Below, in pieces: positions 25,637 through 34,768 of a stretch of DNA of 64,000 bases. The notes under the pieces were generated by a model. It saw nothing but the letters and a program-made list of their open reading frames with translations, did not search any database and was not told the origin of the DNA. Every line of letters starts with the position of its first letter. The stretch's first letter is position 1. Both the position numbers and the translations under genes were made by a program. Source of the stretch: JBJXGE01 sp046154185 (GTDB lineage: Bacteria; Planctomycetota; UBA8108; UBA1146; JAJFFE01); assembly GCA_046154185.1 (NCBI GenBank), contig JBJXGE010000064.1:1-64000 (forward strand), in the 5' to 3' direction.

Positions 25637-28048
25637 CTAGATGAGGTTCACCAACTCTTGCAGCATTTCGTCCGACACCGTGATCGTGCGCGCGTTGGCT
25701 TGAAACGCGCGCTGCCCGATGATGAGATCGGTAAATTGTTCAGCGAGGTCCACGTTGGATTCTTCCAACATGCCGCCTTGAATGAGACCGCGGCCGAAAG
25801 TGCCGGCCGGGCCTAGCTGCGCGATCCCGGAGTTGTTCGAAATGCGAAACATGTTCTCGCCCTCTTGGTCGAGGCCGTTGGGATTCGCGAAGCGCGCGAT
25901 CGGAATCTGGCCCAGCGTGCGGGCCAAGCCGTTCGAGAAGATCCCAGTGACGATGCCGTCTTCGCCGACCGCAAATTCGCGGAGCGTGCCGGCCGCAAAC
26001 CCGTCTTGGTCGCGCAGCGTCACTTCGGACAACGTGGTTGCGAATTGCGTGAGTCGCGACAGATCGAGCTCGAATGTGAACGGCGTCGTGACCCCGCCGC
26101 CGGCTTCCGGACTCGCGTCGAGATCGATCGAGACCGTCTCGCTCGGATTGCCGGTCGTCAGGAACTGGCCGTTCGAGCCGAACACCACGGTGCCGCTGCC
26201 GACCACGCGATCGCGATCGACGTCGTCTGCCGACTCGGCGATGTAGCGCCAAATGTTGGGACCGTTAGCGGTCGAGCCTTCGAACACGAACGTGAGCTCG
26301 ACTTGGCGTGCGGTGCCGAGCGAATCGTAGCCGGTCACATTGATGTGGAGCGATTCACCCTCGGCAGCCACCAGCGGTGGGTTGTCGAAGAGCGACACGC
26401 GCGCGCCGTTCGACACGAGTTCGAGATCACTGAGATGGTTTGCGCTGCCGAGATTGCCCGCGAGCTCGATCGAGCCGCTGGCTTCTTTGATGATCGAGAA
26501 GGTGGTGCCAGCGTCCGGAGTGAGTCCGAGCGCATCGGCCGTCGCGACCATGAAGTTGTCGCCGGAGACCTCCAAGATGCGACCGACGACGGTCACGCCA
26601 CCCGCGAGAAACTCGACGCGCTGACCCGTCATCAAATTGTGCTGGAGCGCGTAATCGGTGATCGCGGTATCGGTGACCGTGAAGGTGCGCACCGCGCCGC
26701 TCGTTGTGTTGCCGGAGACCGACACGGTACCGCTCGTCGAATCGACAGCGAGGAGCTCGACGTCGTCCGCTGCGCTCACGCCGGCCGGCGCGTGCACGAC
26801 ATAGGTGTCGCCGGTTGCCGGCACGACCGTCAACGAGTTGAAGCCGTCGCTGCGGAGCGTCAACGTGTCGAGTGCACCGCCGGGAATGGAAGCGCTCACG
26901 GCGGTAATCTGCGCGACCTGGCCGGCGGCGGCGCCGGAGTTGAAGCGAATGAAATCGCCCGCCGCGACGCCGCGGAAATCCGCCGACAAGTCGGTGAGGC
27001 CGGTGAGGCTTGCCGTGTCGCCCGTCGCCAGGGTGCCGTTCACTTCTTCGCCAGTTACCGGGCTCATGCGCGCGTAAGAAAGCGTGTTCTCAACTTGCTC
27101 GCTCTGGTCGAGGAGGCCATCGCTGACGCCGAGTTGCCGTTTGATGAAACTCATGAACTCGCCAAGCGTGGTGCCGCCAGTCGGCGGCGGATCGCCAACC
27201 GTGAAGGTCGCGCCCGGTAACTCGCGCTCACCCTTCTGCGCCGTCATCGAAATCTCGACACCACTCGCTTGCGTCGCAAGGCCGGGGAAAAGCAGCGCCG
27301 AAGTCGCCGCCGTGCCCGCGGTCGTCGCCGTGTACGACACGAAATCACCGAGCGAACGCACGAGGTTCGCGAGCGGCGTGTCGCTGGTCGCGCGCTCGAG
27401 TCCGAGCGGATTCTGTTCGGAAATGAGATCGTCGTTCGTGAAGCGATCGTCATAGAGCCGATCGGAGATCAAGAGCGAGCCTTGCGTGCCGACGTTGCCG
27501 CTCGAGTTGAGATTGCCGCCAAACGTCGCAATGCTGGTCGGTCGGGCAATCGTCTGCACGCCGACTTGAATCTCGACGTTTTGCACTGGCCCGCCAGGCG
27601 TGACTTGGAAATTCTCGTCCGCCATCCAGCCTTGCACGACGAATCCGGTCGACGGATCGTGCAGCAGATTCGCGGGGTTGATGGTGAACGAGCCGTCGCG
27701 CGTGTAGACCGCGCCGCCAGCGGCGTCGTTCAAAATGAAGAATCCTTCGCCTTGAATCGCGAGATCCGTGGAAACGCCGGTGGCCTCGGTTGGTCCTTGA
27801 CCAAAGTCCGCCGTGCTCGACGCCACTTGCGCGCCGAGCCCGACTTGCACGGGATCGATGCCGCCGAGAAAGCCCTGCGGCGCCGTGCCGAAAGACATGG
27901 TCTGACTCAAGAGCGTGGAAAAATCCACGCGCGAGCCCTTGAACGCGGTTGTGTCGACATTCGCGATGTTGTTACCAACCACTTCGATGCGAAATTGTTG
28001 AGCTTTGAGGCCCGCCACGGCGGTGTTGAGCGATCTTATGAGCGCCAC
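25637..28048 (-). CDS. flgE: Flagellar hook protein FlgE, unusually long
   Basis: About 803 residues from GTG 28048 (AAAGG upstream); the open frame reaches 28096 but the added residues do not look like FlgE. The N-terminal rod motif 'SLNTAVAGLKAQQFRIEVVG' followed by NNIANVDTTAFKGSR and the C-terminal 'IIGQRAFQANARTITVSDEM' are diagnostic of hook proteins. The length is about twice that of enteric FlgE; the extra residues lie in the middle (about 200-650), in beta-rich surface domains with many Thr/Gly. Forms the flexible joint between rod and filament. Confidence 0.93.
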   Translation of the reverse strand: MALIRSLNTAVAGLKAQQFRIEVVGNNIANVDTTAFKGSRVDFSTLLSQTMSFGTAPQGFLGGIDPVQVGLGAQVASSTADFGQGPTEATGVSTDLAIQGEGFFILNDAAGGAVYTRDGSFTINPANLLHDPSTGFVVQGWMADENFQVTPGGPVQNVEIQVGVQTIARPTSIATFGGNLNSSGNVGTQGSLLISDRLYDDRFTNDDLISEQNPLGLERATSDTPLANLVRSLGDFVSYTATTAGTAATSALLFPGLATQASGVEISMTAQKGERELPGATFTVGDPPPTGGTTLGEFMSFIKRQLGVSDGLLDQSEQVENTLSYARMSPVTGEEVNGTLATGDTASLTGLTDLSADFRGVAAGDFIRFNSGAAAGQVAQITAVSASIPGGALDTLTLRSDGFNSLTVVPATGDTYVVHAPAGVSAADDVELLAVDSTSGTVSVSGNTTSGAVRTFTVTDTAITDYALQHNLMTGQRVEFLAGGVTVVGRILEVSGDNFMVATADALGLTPDAGTTFSIIKEASGSIELAGNLGSANHLSDLELVSNGARVSLFDNPPLVAAEGESLHINVTGYDSLGTARQVELTFVFEGSTANGPNIWRYIAESADDVDRDRVVGSGTVVFGSNGQFLTTGNPSETVSIDLDASPEAGGGVTTPFTFELDLSRLTQFATTLSEVTLRDQDGFAAGTLREFAVGEDGIVTGIFSNGLARTLGQIPIARFANPNGLDQEGENMFRISNNSGIAQLGPAGTFGRGLIQGGMLEESNVDLAEQFTDLIIGQRAFQANARTITVSDEMLQELVNLI

Positions 28049-28152
28049 GAGGCTCTGCCTTTCAGTGGACCGACATGCGGTCCGCCTTGGTGTCATCGCT
28101 CACGTCCGTGCGAGCCAGAATGCAAAAATTTTCGTCCATTACTGCACAGTCG

Positions 28153-28578
28153 TTATTGCGCGACGGTCGCCGCCGCATGCACTTCGTTGACGCGACTCAG
28201 CGGCACAAGTCCGCTGCCGATTCCAAGCAGCACTTGCTGATCCTGAATGATGACGCGATCCACGACTCCGCCGAGTTCGACACCTTCAGCGCTCATGCCC
28301 GCGACTTCGCGACCGATGAGCGCGCCGGCCGAGGAGATCTGCTGCCCGAGTAGCAGCGCCTCGATCCCTTCGGACAGCTTGGTCGTCGCCTGGAGTGTCT
28401 GCATCTGCGTGAGCTGATTCAGGAATTGCTGATTGTCGAGCGGTTCGAGCGGGTCCTGGTTACTCATCTCCGTGATCATGATCTTGAAAAAATCGTCAGT
28501 TGAGAGCGCTGAGTTGGCGCTGCGCGACGTGCCCGACGTCGCGCTTCCTCCACCGAGTATCTGGCTCAATCCATCCAT
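28153..28578 (-). CDS. flgD: Flagellar hook cap / assembly protein FlgD
   Basis: A 141-residue protein. The conserved N-terminal region is clear: 'LSTDDFFKIMITEMSNQDPL' then 'LDNQQFLNQLTQMQTLQATT'. A short beta-rich end ('VGMSAEGVELGG'-like region and 'VLLGIGSGLVPLSRVNEV') replaces the larger tudor/FnIII domains of longer FlgD proteins. Caps the growing hook. Located between fliK and flgE. Confidence 0.92.
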   Translation of the reverse strand: MDGLSQILGGGSATSGTSRSANSALSTDDFFKIMITEMSNQDPLEPLDNQQFLNQLTQMQTLQATTKLSEGIEALLLGQQISSAGALIGREVAGMSAEGVELGGVVDRVIIQDQQVLLGIGSGLVPLSRVNEVHAAATVAQ

Positions 28579-28630
28579 CGTCGGCCATCACTTTCCTGAG
28601 CGGCCGGAGCCGCAACGCTTGCGAACTCCA

Positions 28631-30202
28631 TCACACATGCAGATCTAAAGTCGCGCCGACACCGCTCGCGGCGCCGACGAGTTCGAGCTCCGGCTCGGAC
28701 GCGGACGAATCGAACAACGTGGCGGTGCTCCCTGCGAAGCGCGTCGCGTCGTCTTGATCGGACGGCGCCGCGTCGCCGCCGAATTCGCGATGCAGATCAA
28801 CGGCGATCTCGCCGCGTTCCTCGCCAAAACTGTCGAGCACGCGTTGCAGTTCATCGAGGTGCTTTTGGATTACACCGCGCACTTCCTCGCTCTCGACTTG
28901 AAACCTGACTTTGACGCGACGGTCGGTCAGTTTGACTTCGATGTTGACGCGACCGAGGGTCGGCGGGTCGAGCCGCACCTTCACCGATGAATCGCCGGCG
29001 CGCATCGAACTGCGCACGAGCCGGTAGAGACGCCGCGCGAGTTGGATCTCGTCATGGGGATCCGCGCGCAATTGCACTTCGCTGCGCACCGGAGTCGCCG
29101 CGCGACCGCCGTCTTCGCTTAGCGACCCGAGTACCGGCGCCGATCGTAGGCTCGCGGTGTCGGGGGTCGATTCGTTCGTGATCGAAGGTCCCCAGCTCGA
29201 TGCACCTTGACGTTCAACGCGCGCAGCGATGTTCGCGACGACTGCCGTCGGCTCCGGCGGTTCGGCATTGCTTGTCAGGGACTCGACGGTCGGTGACTCG
29301 GCGGCCACGAACGGCTCGACGATCGCATCGCGCGCCAAACCCGACGCGTTGTCTACGCCGTTCTCCAAGAGGAAGAAGTCAGCGGCTCGAGCGGGCGCGC
29401 CGCTCGTCGTGAGCTCTGAACGCACACGCGCATTCTGGAAAACGTCGAGCGGCTGCAGAGGCGCGGCCGCGAGCGGCGAGGCGGCGACGCTCGCCGGCGT
29501 CCGCGCGCCCGTCGCAGCAGCGGGACTGTTCGCACGCGCCGCGGTCGAACGCGCGGCGAGTTGCGCCTGTGCGGCCGCGGCTGCAGCGGACATCACGTTT
29601 GGCTTAGTGGCGGTCGCTGCGTCTGCGATGTGCGACGCAGTTGGGTCGGTCGACCCAGCGAACGGTGTCAACGAGTCGGCGTTTTCATCCGCCGCATCCA
29701 TGGCGAGCAGAAGCGCGCTTGCCGGGGCCGCCAACTGCGAATCGTCCGCGGTCGTCGGCGGCGCGCCGGAAGTGGACGACATGCCCGGCAACGTCGCCGT
29801 CGCGCCTTCCGGCGCGCTCGAGAGTTCCGCGGTCGGCAGCGTCGGCGTTACCGCCGCGGTGGCAGGAAGCGCACTTCCGGGCGGCGATAAGGACGCCAGC
29901 GCCGTCGCCGCGTTGTTGATCGCCATCACCGTCGGTGTGGTTTCGACGCTGGGTGGCAAAGCGTCAGCGTCGCGCTCGTCGTCGGCACGCGTCAGCTCGG
30001 CACGATTCGACCGCGGACTTGCGTCGGTTCGCGCCTTCTCGGACTCAGACTTCCGTGTGGGGTCGATCGCGTCCTTGCGGCCGTCCAAAGCTGGCGCGCG
30101 TCCCGCTTCGGCGTCGGCGAGCTGGTCCCGAAAACTCGGGGCACTCTCGCTTTCAGCCGTTGCTTTGGGCGCGAACACTTGCGCAATGGTCACGGCGTTC
30201 AC
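28631..30202 (-). CDS. fliK: Flagellar hook-length control protein FliK
   Basis: About 523 residues from GTG 30202 with AAGG 8 nt upstream; TTG codons at 30217 and 30274 are alternatives, so the exact start is uncertain. A long Ala/Thr/Ser/Pro-rich, probably disordered N-terminal region acts as the ruler. The C-terminal Flg_hook domain (last 120 residues) is recognisable by 'SSVKVRLDPPTLGRVNIEVK' and 'KVRFQVESEEVRGVIQKHLD'. It talks to FlhB to end hook export. The C-terminal domain is certain; the rest is low complexity. Confidence 0.88.
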   Translation of the reverse strand: MNAVTIAQVFAPKATAESESAPSFRDQLADAEAGRAPALDGRKDAIDPTRKSESEKARTDASPRSNRAELTRADDERDADALPPSVETTPTVMAINNAATALASLSPPGSALPATAAVTPTLPTAELSSAPEGATATLPGMSSTSGAPPTTADDSQLAAPASALLLAMDAADENADSLTPFAGSTDPTASHIADAATATKPNVMSAAAAAAQAQLAARSTAARANSPAAATGARTPASVAASPLAAAPLQPLDVFQNARVRSELTTSGAPARAADFFLLENGVDNASGLARDAIVEPFVAAESPTVESLTSNAEPPEPTAVVANIAARVERQGASSWGPSITNESTPDTASLRSAPVLGSLSEDGGRAATPVRSEVQLRADPHDEIQLARRLYRLVRSSMRAGDSSVKVRLDPPTLGRVNIEVKLTDRRVKVRFQVESEEVRGVIQKHLDELQRVLDSFGEERGEIAVDLHREFGGDAAPSDQDDATRFAGSTATLFDSSASEPELELVGAASGVGATLDLHV

Positions 30203-30292
30203 GTCGTCGACCTTCAAGAGCAATCCTTCCCATTCGACGCCGATCGCCTCGCGACTCGGCAGAACATCCCTCAATCTCTCATCGGCACACCG

Positions 30293-31009
30293 CTACGGAT
30301 TGCGTAGTCGGGTGATCAATTGACCCGCGAGATCGGGCCGCGTCGTCCCGAGCGCCTCCAACACTTTCGCGACGCGCGCGGGCGCCATGGCGCTCAAGAG
30401 CTCGGCCGTTTCCCGCCGGCTCGCGTCGCGCGCTTCGTCGCTCGCGACCGCTGTTTCTTGCTCGGAGAAGATTCTCGCGAGCGCCTCTGGTTCGACCGCC
30501 TTGAGGCTCTCGAGTAGGCGCGGCAAGCCGCGCGCGCGTTCGCCCTGCTGCTTCAGCTCGAGGACGAAGCGCGCGGCGTCGCCCGCGATCTCGTCGGTCG
30601 TCACGGTGCGGCCGAGTATTTGTGACAACAGCTCAGCGCTCGCGGTCGCGAGCGCCGTGAGTTGCGTGCGCGCGGCGGCGATCGCTTCTTTCTCGGCGCG
30701 CACGGCCGCTTGACTCGCACTGAGGTCGGCGCTCATGCCGCGCAGTCGTTCGTTCCAGAGCACGAGACCGTCTGCGGCGGCGGGATCGAGTTCGCCCGAT
30801 GGTCGGACCGCGGTGGTGGCGGCGGACGGCGGATCCATCGGCTTCATCACCGCCAGCGCCGTGTCGTTCGTAAGCGCGGCGCGAATTTGCTCCCAGGGTG
30901 GCAGCATGCCGAGAAACGACGCGAGTAGCAGCGCGCCGAGTACCGGCGCCATGACCAGCGCACTCAACAACGCGAATAATTGGTATCCGAGTTTGCCGAG
31001 CCGTTTCAT
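30293..31009 (-). CDS. MotE/MgtE-N-like flagellar membrane protein
   Basis: A 238-residue protein. One or two N-terminal transmembrane segments (about 8-37), a long helical region, then a C-terminal domain with 'ETAELLSAMAPARVAKVLEA' and 'RPDLAGQLITRLRNP', similar to the MgtE N-terminal (superhelical) domain found in MotE-type proteins. MotE is a chaperone for MotC in alpha-proteobacteria, and in many other phyla a gene of this type sits between fliJ and fliK. It overlaps fliJ by ATGA. It is not a magnesium transporter, as the channel domain is missing. Confidence 0.75.
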   Translation of the reverse strand: MKRLGKLGYQLFALLSALVMAPVLGALLLASFLGMLPPWEQIRAALTNDTALAVMKPMDPPSAATTAVRPSGELDPAAADGLVLWNERLRGMSADLSASQAAVRAEKEAIAAARTQLTALATASAELLSQILGRTVTTDEIAGDAARFVLELKQQGERARGLPRLLESLKAVEPEALARIFSEQETAVASDEARDASRRETAELLSAMAPARVAKVLEALGTTRPDLAGQLITRLRNP

Positions 31010-31476
31010 GACGCAACCATTTCGCCCAGAAGTTCATCTCGCGTCCGCGCGCCGGGGCGGCGCAACTCTTCCAATTCACGCTCTTCGACTTTCTTCAGCA
31101 CGCCGCGGTACTCCTCGTACTGACGCTGCTTGAGTCGTTCGACGACTTGACGATTGCGAACGGCCGCGACGACCGCGCGTTGGGAAACGCGCAGCGCTTC
31201 ACGTCGCTGGCGCACATCGGCGCGGACTGTCAGCTTTTCTTTCGCAAGCTGATTGAGATGGCGGCGCAACATGAGCACTTCGTTCATGTCGAGCGTGCCC
31301 TTCGCGACGGCGCGCAATTTCTCCTGGCTGGAACGTTGCGCGACTTGAATGCTCTCGAGTCGCGCTTCCAAGTCGAGAACCTGCTTCTGGTGCTGGCGGA
31401 GAGTCGCGACTTGGCGATCCTCTTCCACTTTGCGCACGCGCAAGAGTCCCTCGAGCCGGAACGTGAATGCTTTCAT
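31006..31476 (-). CDS. fliJ: Flagellar export chaperone FliJ
   Basis: A 156-residue, almost entirely alpha-helical coiled-coil protein with the typical start 'MKAFTFRLEGLLRVRKVEED'. FliJ is the central stalk of the FliI ATPase ring and escorts export chaperones. It overlaps fliI upstream and the MotE-like gene downstream by 4 bp each, so translation of the three is probably coupled. Confidence 0.9.
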   Translation of the reverse strand: MKAFTFRLEGLLRVRKVEEDRQVATLRQHQKQVLDLEARLESIQVAQRSSQEKLRAVAKGTLDMNEVLMLRRHLNQLAKEKLTVRADVRQRREALRVSQRAVVAAVRNRQVVERLKQRQYEEYRGVLKKVEERELEELRRPGARTRDELLGEMVAS

Positions 31477-32816
31477 GGAGCCGTTTCTCGCTTCGTAGAT
31501 TTTGCGGGTTGGTAAATGGCTTTGAGCTGCGCCGCCGCTTGCTCGAGCGAGGCGCTTTCGTCGGGCGTTTGGCGCAGCAGCGCCTCGATTCGACCGACGC
31601 GGTCGACGGCGAGGTCCGTGCGGGGGTCAGTACCGCGCACGTACGCGCCCAGATGAATGAGGTCTTCGACATCACGAGCGCGCGCGAGGTCGGCGACGGC
31701 CTCCCGCGCAAACTCGAGATGCTCGGTCGTGACGACGTCTTTCATGACCCGGCTGACACTCTCGAGCACGTCGATTGCCGGGAAGAAACCGCGCGTCGCG
31801 AGCTTGCGCGACAACCAAATGTGTCCGTCGAGGATTCCGCGCACGGCATCGCCGATGGGGTCGTGCAAATCATCCCCTTCGACGAGCACGGTGTAGAAGC
31901 CCGTGATGCTGCCGAGTTCAGCCGGTCCCGTGCGCTCGAGCAGTTGCGCAAGCAGCGTGAAGACGGACGGTGGAAACGCGCGCGTTGCCGGCGGCTCGGA
32001 TGCGGAGAGTCCGACTTCGCGCTGCGCGAGCGCGACGCGCGTGATCGAATCGAGCAGAAAGGTGACGTCGACGCCACTGTCGCGAAACCATTCGGCAATG
32101 CGGGTGGCGACGCGGGCGGCGCGTAGGCGCATGACCGGCGACTCGTCGGAAGTCGCGGTCACGACCACCGAGCGCGAGAGCCCGATCGGACCGAGATCGC
32201 GCTCGACGAACTCACGAACTTCGCGACCGCGTTCACCGACGAGCGCGATGACGTTCACTCGGGCGGCCGAATAGCGTGCCAGCATGCCGAGCAGCACGGA
32301 CTTGCCGACGCCGCTGCCGGAGAACACGCCAACGCGCTGACCACAGCCGCACGTCAGCAACGAGTCGATGGCACGCACGCCCGTACTCATCGGCCGGTGA
32401 ATGCGCTGGCGCCCAAGCGGCGGAATCGGCGGACTGTCGAGCCTGAGGCGCTCGATGCAACGGATCGGGCCCTTGCCGTCGATCGGCTGACCGCGGGCAT
32501 CCAAAATGCGACCGAGGAGTTCTTGCCCAACGCCGACGCCCGGTTGCTCACCCTCGTAGAGCACGGCATCGCCCGGCGACACGCCGGCCGTCGGTCCACA
32601 CGGCAACAACACGGTGCGTTGGTCGCGAAAGGCGACGACTTCAGCTTCGAGCGACTGACCCGCGAGTTGTCGACACAACACGCGGCATTGACTGCCGATT
32701 GCGAGTGGCAAGCCATCGGCTTCGATAACGAGACCGTTCACGCGCCGAACACGACCACTCACGGTCACGAGATCCTGGCCGGCGATCGCGCTGTGCAAAT
32801 TCGAGAGCGCTCTCAT
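31473..32816 (-). CDS. fliI: Flagellum-specific ATPase FliI
   Basis: A 447-residue F1-beta-like ATPase. Walker A GSGVGKS at 166-172, then 'VIALVGERGREVREFVERDL', and the Walker-B-like 'VTFLLDSITRVALAQREVGL'. The N-terminal beta domain and C-terminal helical domain have normal lengths. FliI energises unfolding and entry of flagellar export substrates and is held by FliH. It overlaps fliH by ATGA. Confidence 0.97.
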   Translation of the reverse strand: MRALSNLHSAIAGQDLVTVSGRVRRVNGLVIEADGLPLAIGSQCRVLCRQLAGQSLEAEVVAFRDQRTVLLPCGPTAGVSPGDAVLYEGEQPGVGVGQELLGRILDARGQPIDGKGPIRCIERLRLDSPPIPPLGRQRIHRPMSTGVRAIDSLLTCGCGQRVGVFSGSGVGKSVLLGMLARYSAARVNVIALVGERGREVREFVERDLGPIGLSRSVVVTATSDESPVMRLRAARVATRIAEWFRDSGVDVTFLLDSITRVALAQREVGLSASEPPATRAFPPSVFTLLAQLLERTGPAELGSITGFYTVLVEGDDLHDPIGDAVRGILDGHIWLSRKLATRGFFPAIDVLESVSRVMKDVVTTEHLEFAREAVADLARARDVEDLIHLGAYVRGTDPRTDLAVDRVGRIEALLRQTPDESASLEQAAAQLKAIYQPAKSTKRETAP

Positions 32817-33697
32817 AGCACTCCTCCGGCTTCGACGAGCCGACGGCGGGCGACTTCAAGCTGTGTCTCGAGCGTCACGTCGACTGTCGTCTGTTCGGTC
32901 CGCACGCAGCAGCCGCCGCGGCCGATGGCGTTGTTCTCGACGATGCGCACCGAAGCGCCGGCCAATTGTCGGCTGAGAAACTGTTCGAGACAGCGATCGA
33001 TGTGTTCGCGATCGAGCGGGTGAATTTCGACGATCAAGATGCCGCGCACTTCGATACGGTCGAGCGCGAGCTTGAGTTGCTCGACGATCGCCTCGGGGCA
33101 GTGGTCGCCATGGTGGCGCACGATGCGATGGGCGATGCTCAGCGCCAGATCGAGCAACTCGGCGCGCGCGCCCGCGAGACTACTCTGCCACTGACGTTCG
33201 AGTTGCGTGCGCAAGCTGTCGAGCGCGCTGCGTGCCGACTGCGTTGCGTCGGAGAGCTCCGCCGTCAGTTCGCTACGCACCGCGGCGTCACCCTGCGCGC
33301 GACCTTCCTTCAACCCTTTCTCGAGTCCTTCACTGTAGCCCTGCGCGAATCCTCGTTGCTCGCCGCGAGCCATTCCGCGCGCGAAACCAGCTTCCTCGAG
33401 TTGGGTGGCGTGCGCCTGCGCGGCCGCGATCTTCTCATCGATGGAGCGCTGCGCGGTTTCAATCGCGAGCCGCAGTCGAGCGCGTCCATCATCCGCTTGC
33501 GTGCGGAGGCGCGTTTCGATTTCGGTCGCTGCGCGCTCGAGTTCGCCGAGGCGGCCTTCGGAGCGCTCAATGAGCGCGCTCGTGAGCTGTTGAATGTCTT
33601 CCAGCCGAAAGTGCTGCTCGTCGAGCAACAGGCCACTGCCCGGCGCGCGAATAATGCGGCTTGCGGATGCGGGACTGCTGTGGGCTGCTTCGACCAT
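32813..33697 (-). CDS. fliH: Flagellar assembly protein FliH
   Basis: A 294-residue protein. The N-terminal half is a long coiled coil rich in Glu, Arg and Gln, with a Gly-x3-Gly type stretch 'ARGMARGEQRGFAQGYSEGL' typical of FliH. The C-terminal domain has 'LALSIAHRIVRHHGDHCPEA' and 'VRIVENNAIGRGGCCVRTEQ', the region resembling the peripheral stalk of F/V-ATPases. FliH regulates FliI and links it to the C-ring. Confidence 0.92.
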   Translation of the reverse strand: MVEAAHSSPASASRIIRAPGSGLLLDEQHFRLEDIQQLTSALIERSEGRLGELERAATEIETRLRTQADDGRARLRLAIETAQRSIDEKIAAAQAHATQLEEAGFARGMARGEQRGFAQGYSEGLEKGLKEGRAQGDAAVRSELTAELSDATQSARSALDSLRTQLERQWQSSLAGARAELLDLALSIAHRIVRHHGDHCPEAIVEQLKLALDRIEVRGILIVEIHPLDREHIDRCLEQFLSRQLAGASVRIVENNAIGRGGCCVRTEQTTVDVTLETQLEVARRRLVEAGGVL

Positions 33698-33700
33698 TTT

Positions 33701-34768
33701 TTACACCACCATGCTTGATTCGCCGCGACCTTGAACGACCGCATCGCCGGATTCTTCCAGCCGGCGCACGATCTCGACGACTTGCTGCTGCGCGGCTTCG
33801 ACGTCGTTGATGCGCACCGGCCCCATGTACTGGAGTTCCTCGCGGATGAGTTCCGCGGCGCGCTTCGACATGTTCTTGAAGATCTTGCCTTTGAGATCTT
33901 CGGAGGCGAGCTTGAGCGCGAGCGCCAGCACTTTGTTGTCGACCTCTTTGAGGACATTTTGAATGCCCTTGTCGTCCACCATCATGAGGTCCTCGAACAC
34001 GAACATGAGCTTCTTGATTTCGCCGGCGAGCTCGGGATTGTCCTCTTCGATGTTCTCGAGGATTTGGCGCTCCGTCGCGCGATCCATGACGTTGAGGATC
34101 TCCGATACCGTCTTGACGCCGCCGACCTCCTGGAGCTCTTCGAACGCGAGAGAAGCGAGATGCTTGCGCAGGCCGGCTTCGACGCGCTTGATCGCCTCTG
34201 GACTCGTGTGACCGAGCGTCGCGATGCGCTGCACGATGTCGAACTGGCGCTCTTTCGACATGCTCGTCAGCACTTCCGCGGCTTTCGTCGCCTCCATGTA
34301 AGACAACACCAAGGCGATAGTCTGCGGGTGCTCCTCTTGTAGGAAAGTAGCCAGCACCTCGGCTTCGGCGTTCTCAAGAAAATGGAACGGGACAGCTTGG
34401 CGCTGCGCGTCGAGCATGCGCACGATTTTTTGCGCCTTGGTCTTCGGTAGTGATTGCGTGATCAAGCCGATCGCGTGTTCGTAGCCACCTTCGCGCAGGA
34501 GCTTTTGCACCATGGCGACGTCTTTGAATTCCGCCAAGACGTCGAGCATCTCTTGGCGCCCGACCATGCCGAGGCGCGCGATTTCTTGGGAAATGACCTC
34601 CATGTCTTCTTCGGGCAGACTCTTGAAAACGGTCGTGGAGATCTCACCTTCGAGCGCGACGAGCAAGATCGCCGCTTTGCGCAACCCCTTGAGACGGGTG
34701 TTGCTCATGTTCTGCATCTCGGTTAGCCGTTCGATCGTGCCGTCGTCTATTTCGGCGAGTGCGTTCAC
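33701..34768 (-). CDS. fliG: Flagellar motor switch protein FliG
   Basis: A 355-residue protein with the three FliG domains. The N-terminal part has 'LKGLRKAAILLVALEGEIST', the middle domain the conserved EEHPQTIALVLSYM (EHPQ motif near residue 150), and the C-terminal torque domain 'MFVFEDLMMVDDKGIQNVLK' and 'NMSKRAAELIREELQYMGPV' with the usual charged residues. Couples stator force to the MS-ring. It overlaps fliF by ATGA. Confidence 0.97.
   Translation of the reverse strand: MNALAEIDDGTIERLTEMQNMSNTRLKGLRKAAILLVALEGEISTTVFKSLPEEDMEVISQEIARLGMVGRQEMLDVLAEFKDVAMVQKLLREGGYEHAIGLITQSLPKTKAQKIVRMLDAQRQAVPFHFLENAEAEVLATFLQEEHPQTIALVLSYMEATKAAEVLTSMSKERQFDIVQRIATLGHTSPEAIKRVEAGLRKHLASLAFEELQEVGGVKTVSEILNVMDRATERQILENIEEDNPELAGEIKKLMFVFEDLMMVDDKGIQNVLKEVDNKVLALALKLASEDLKGKIFKNMSKRAAELIREELQYMGPVRINDVEAAQQQVVEIVRRLEESGDAVVQGRGESSMVV

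Noticed and set aside
30293..31009. Magnesium transporter MgtE
   Set aside because: Only the N-terminal-domain-like part is present, there is no CBS or channel domain, and the gene is embedded between fliJ and fliK.
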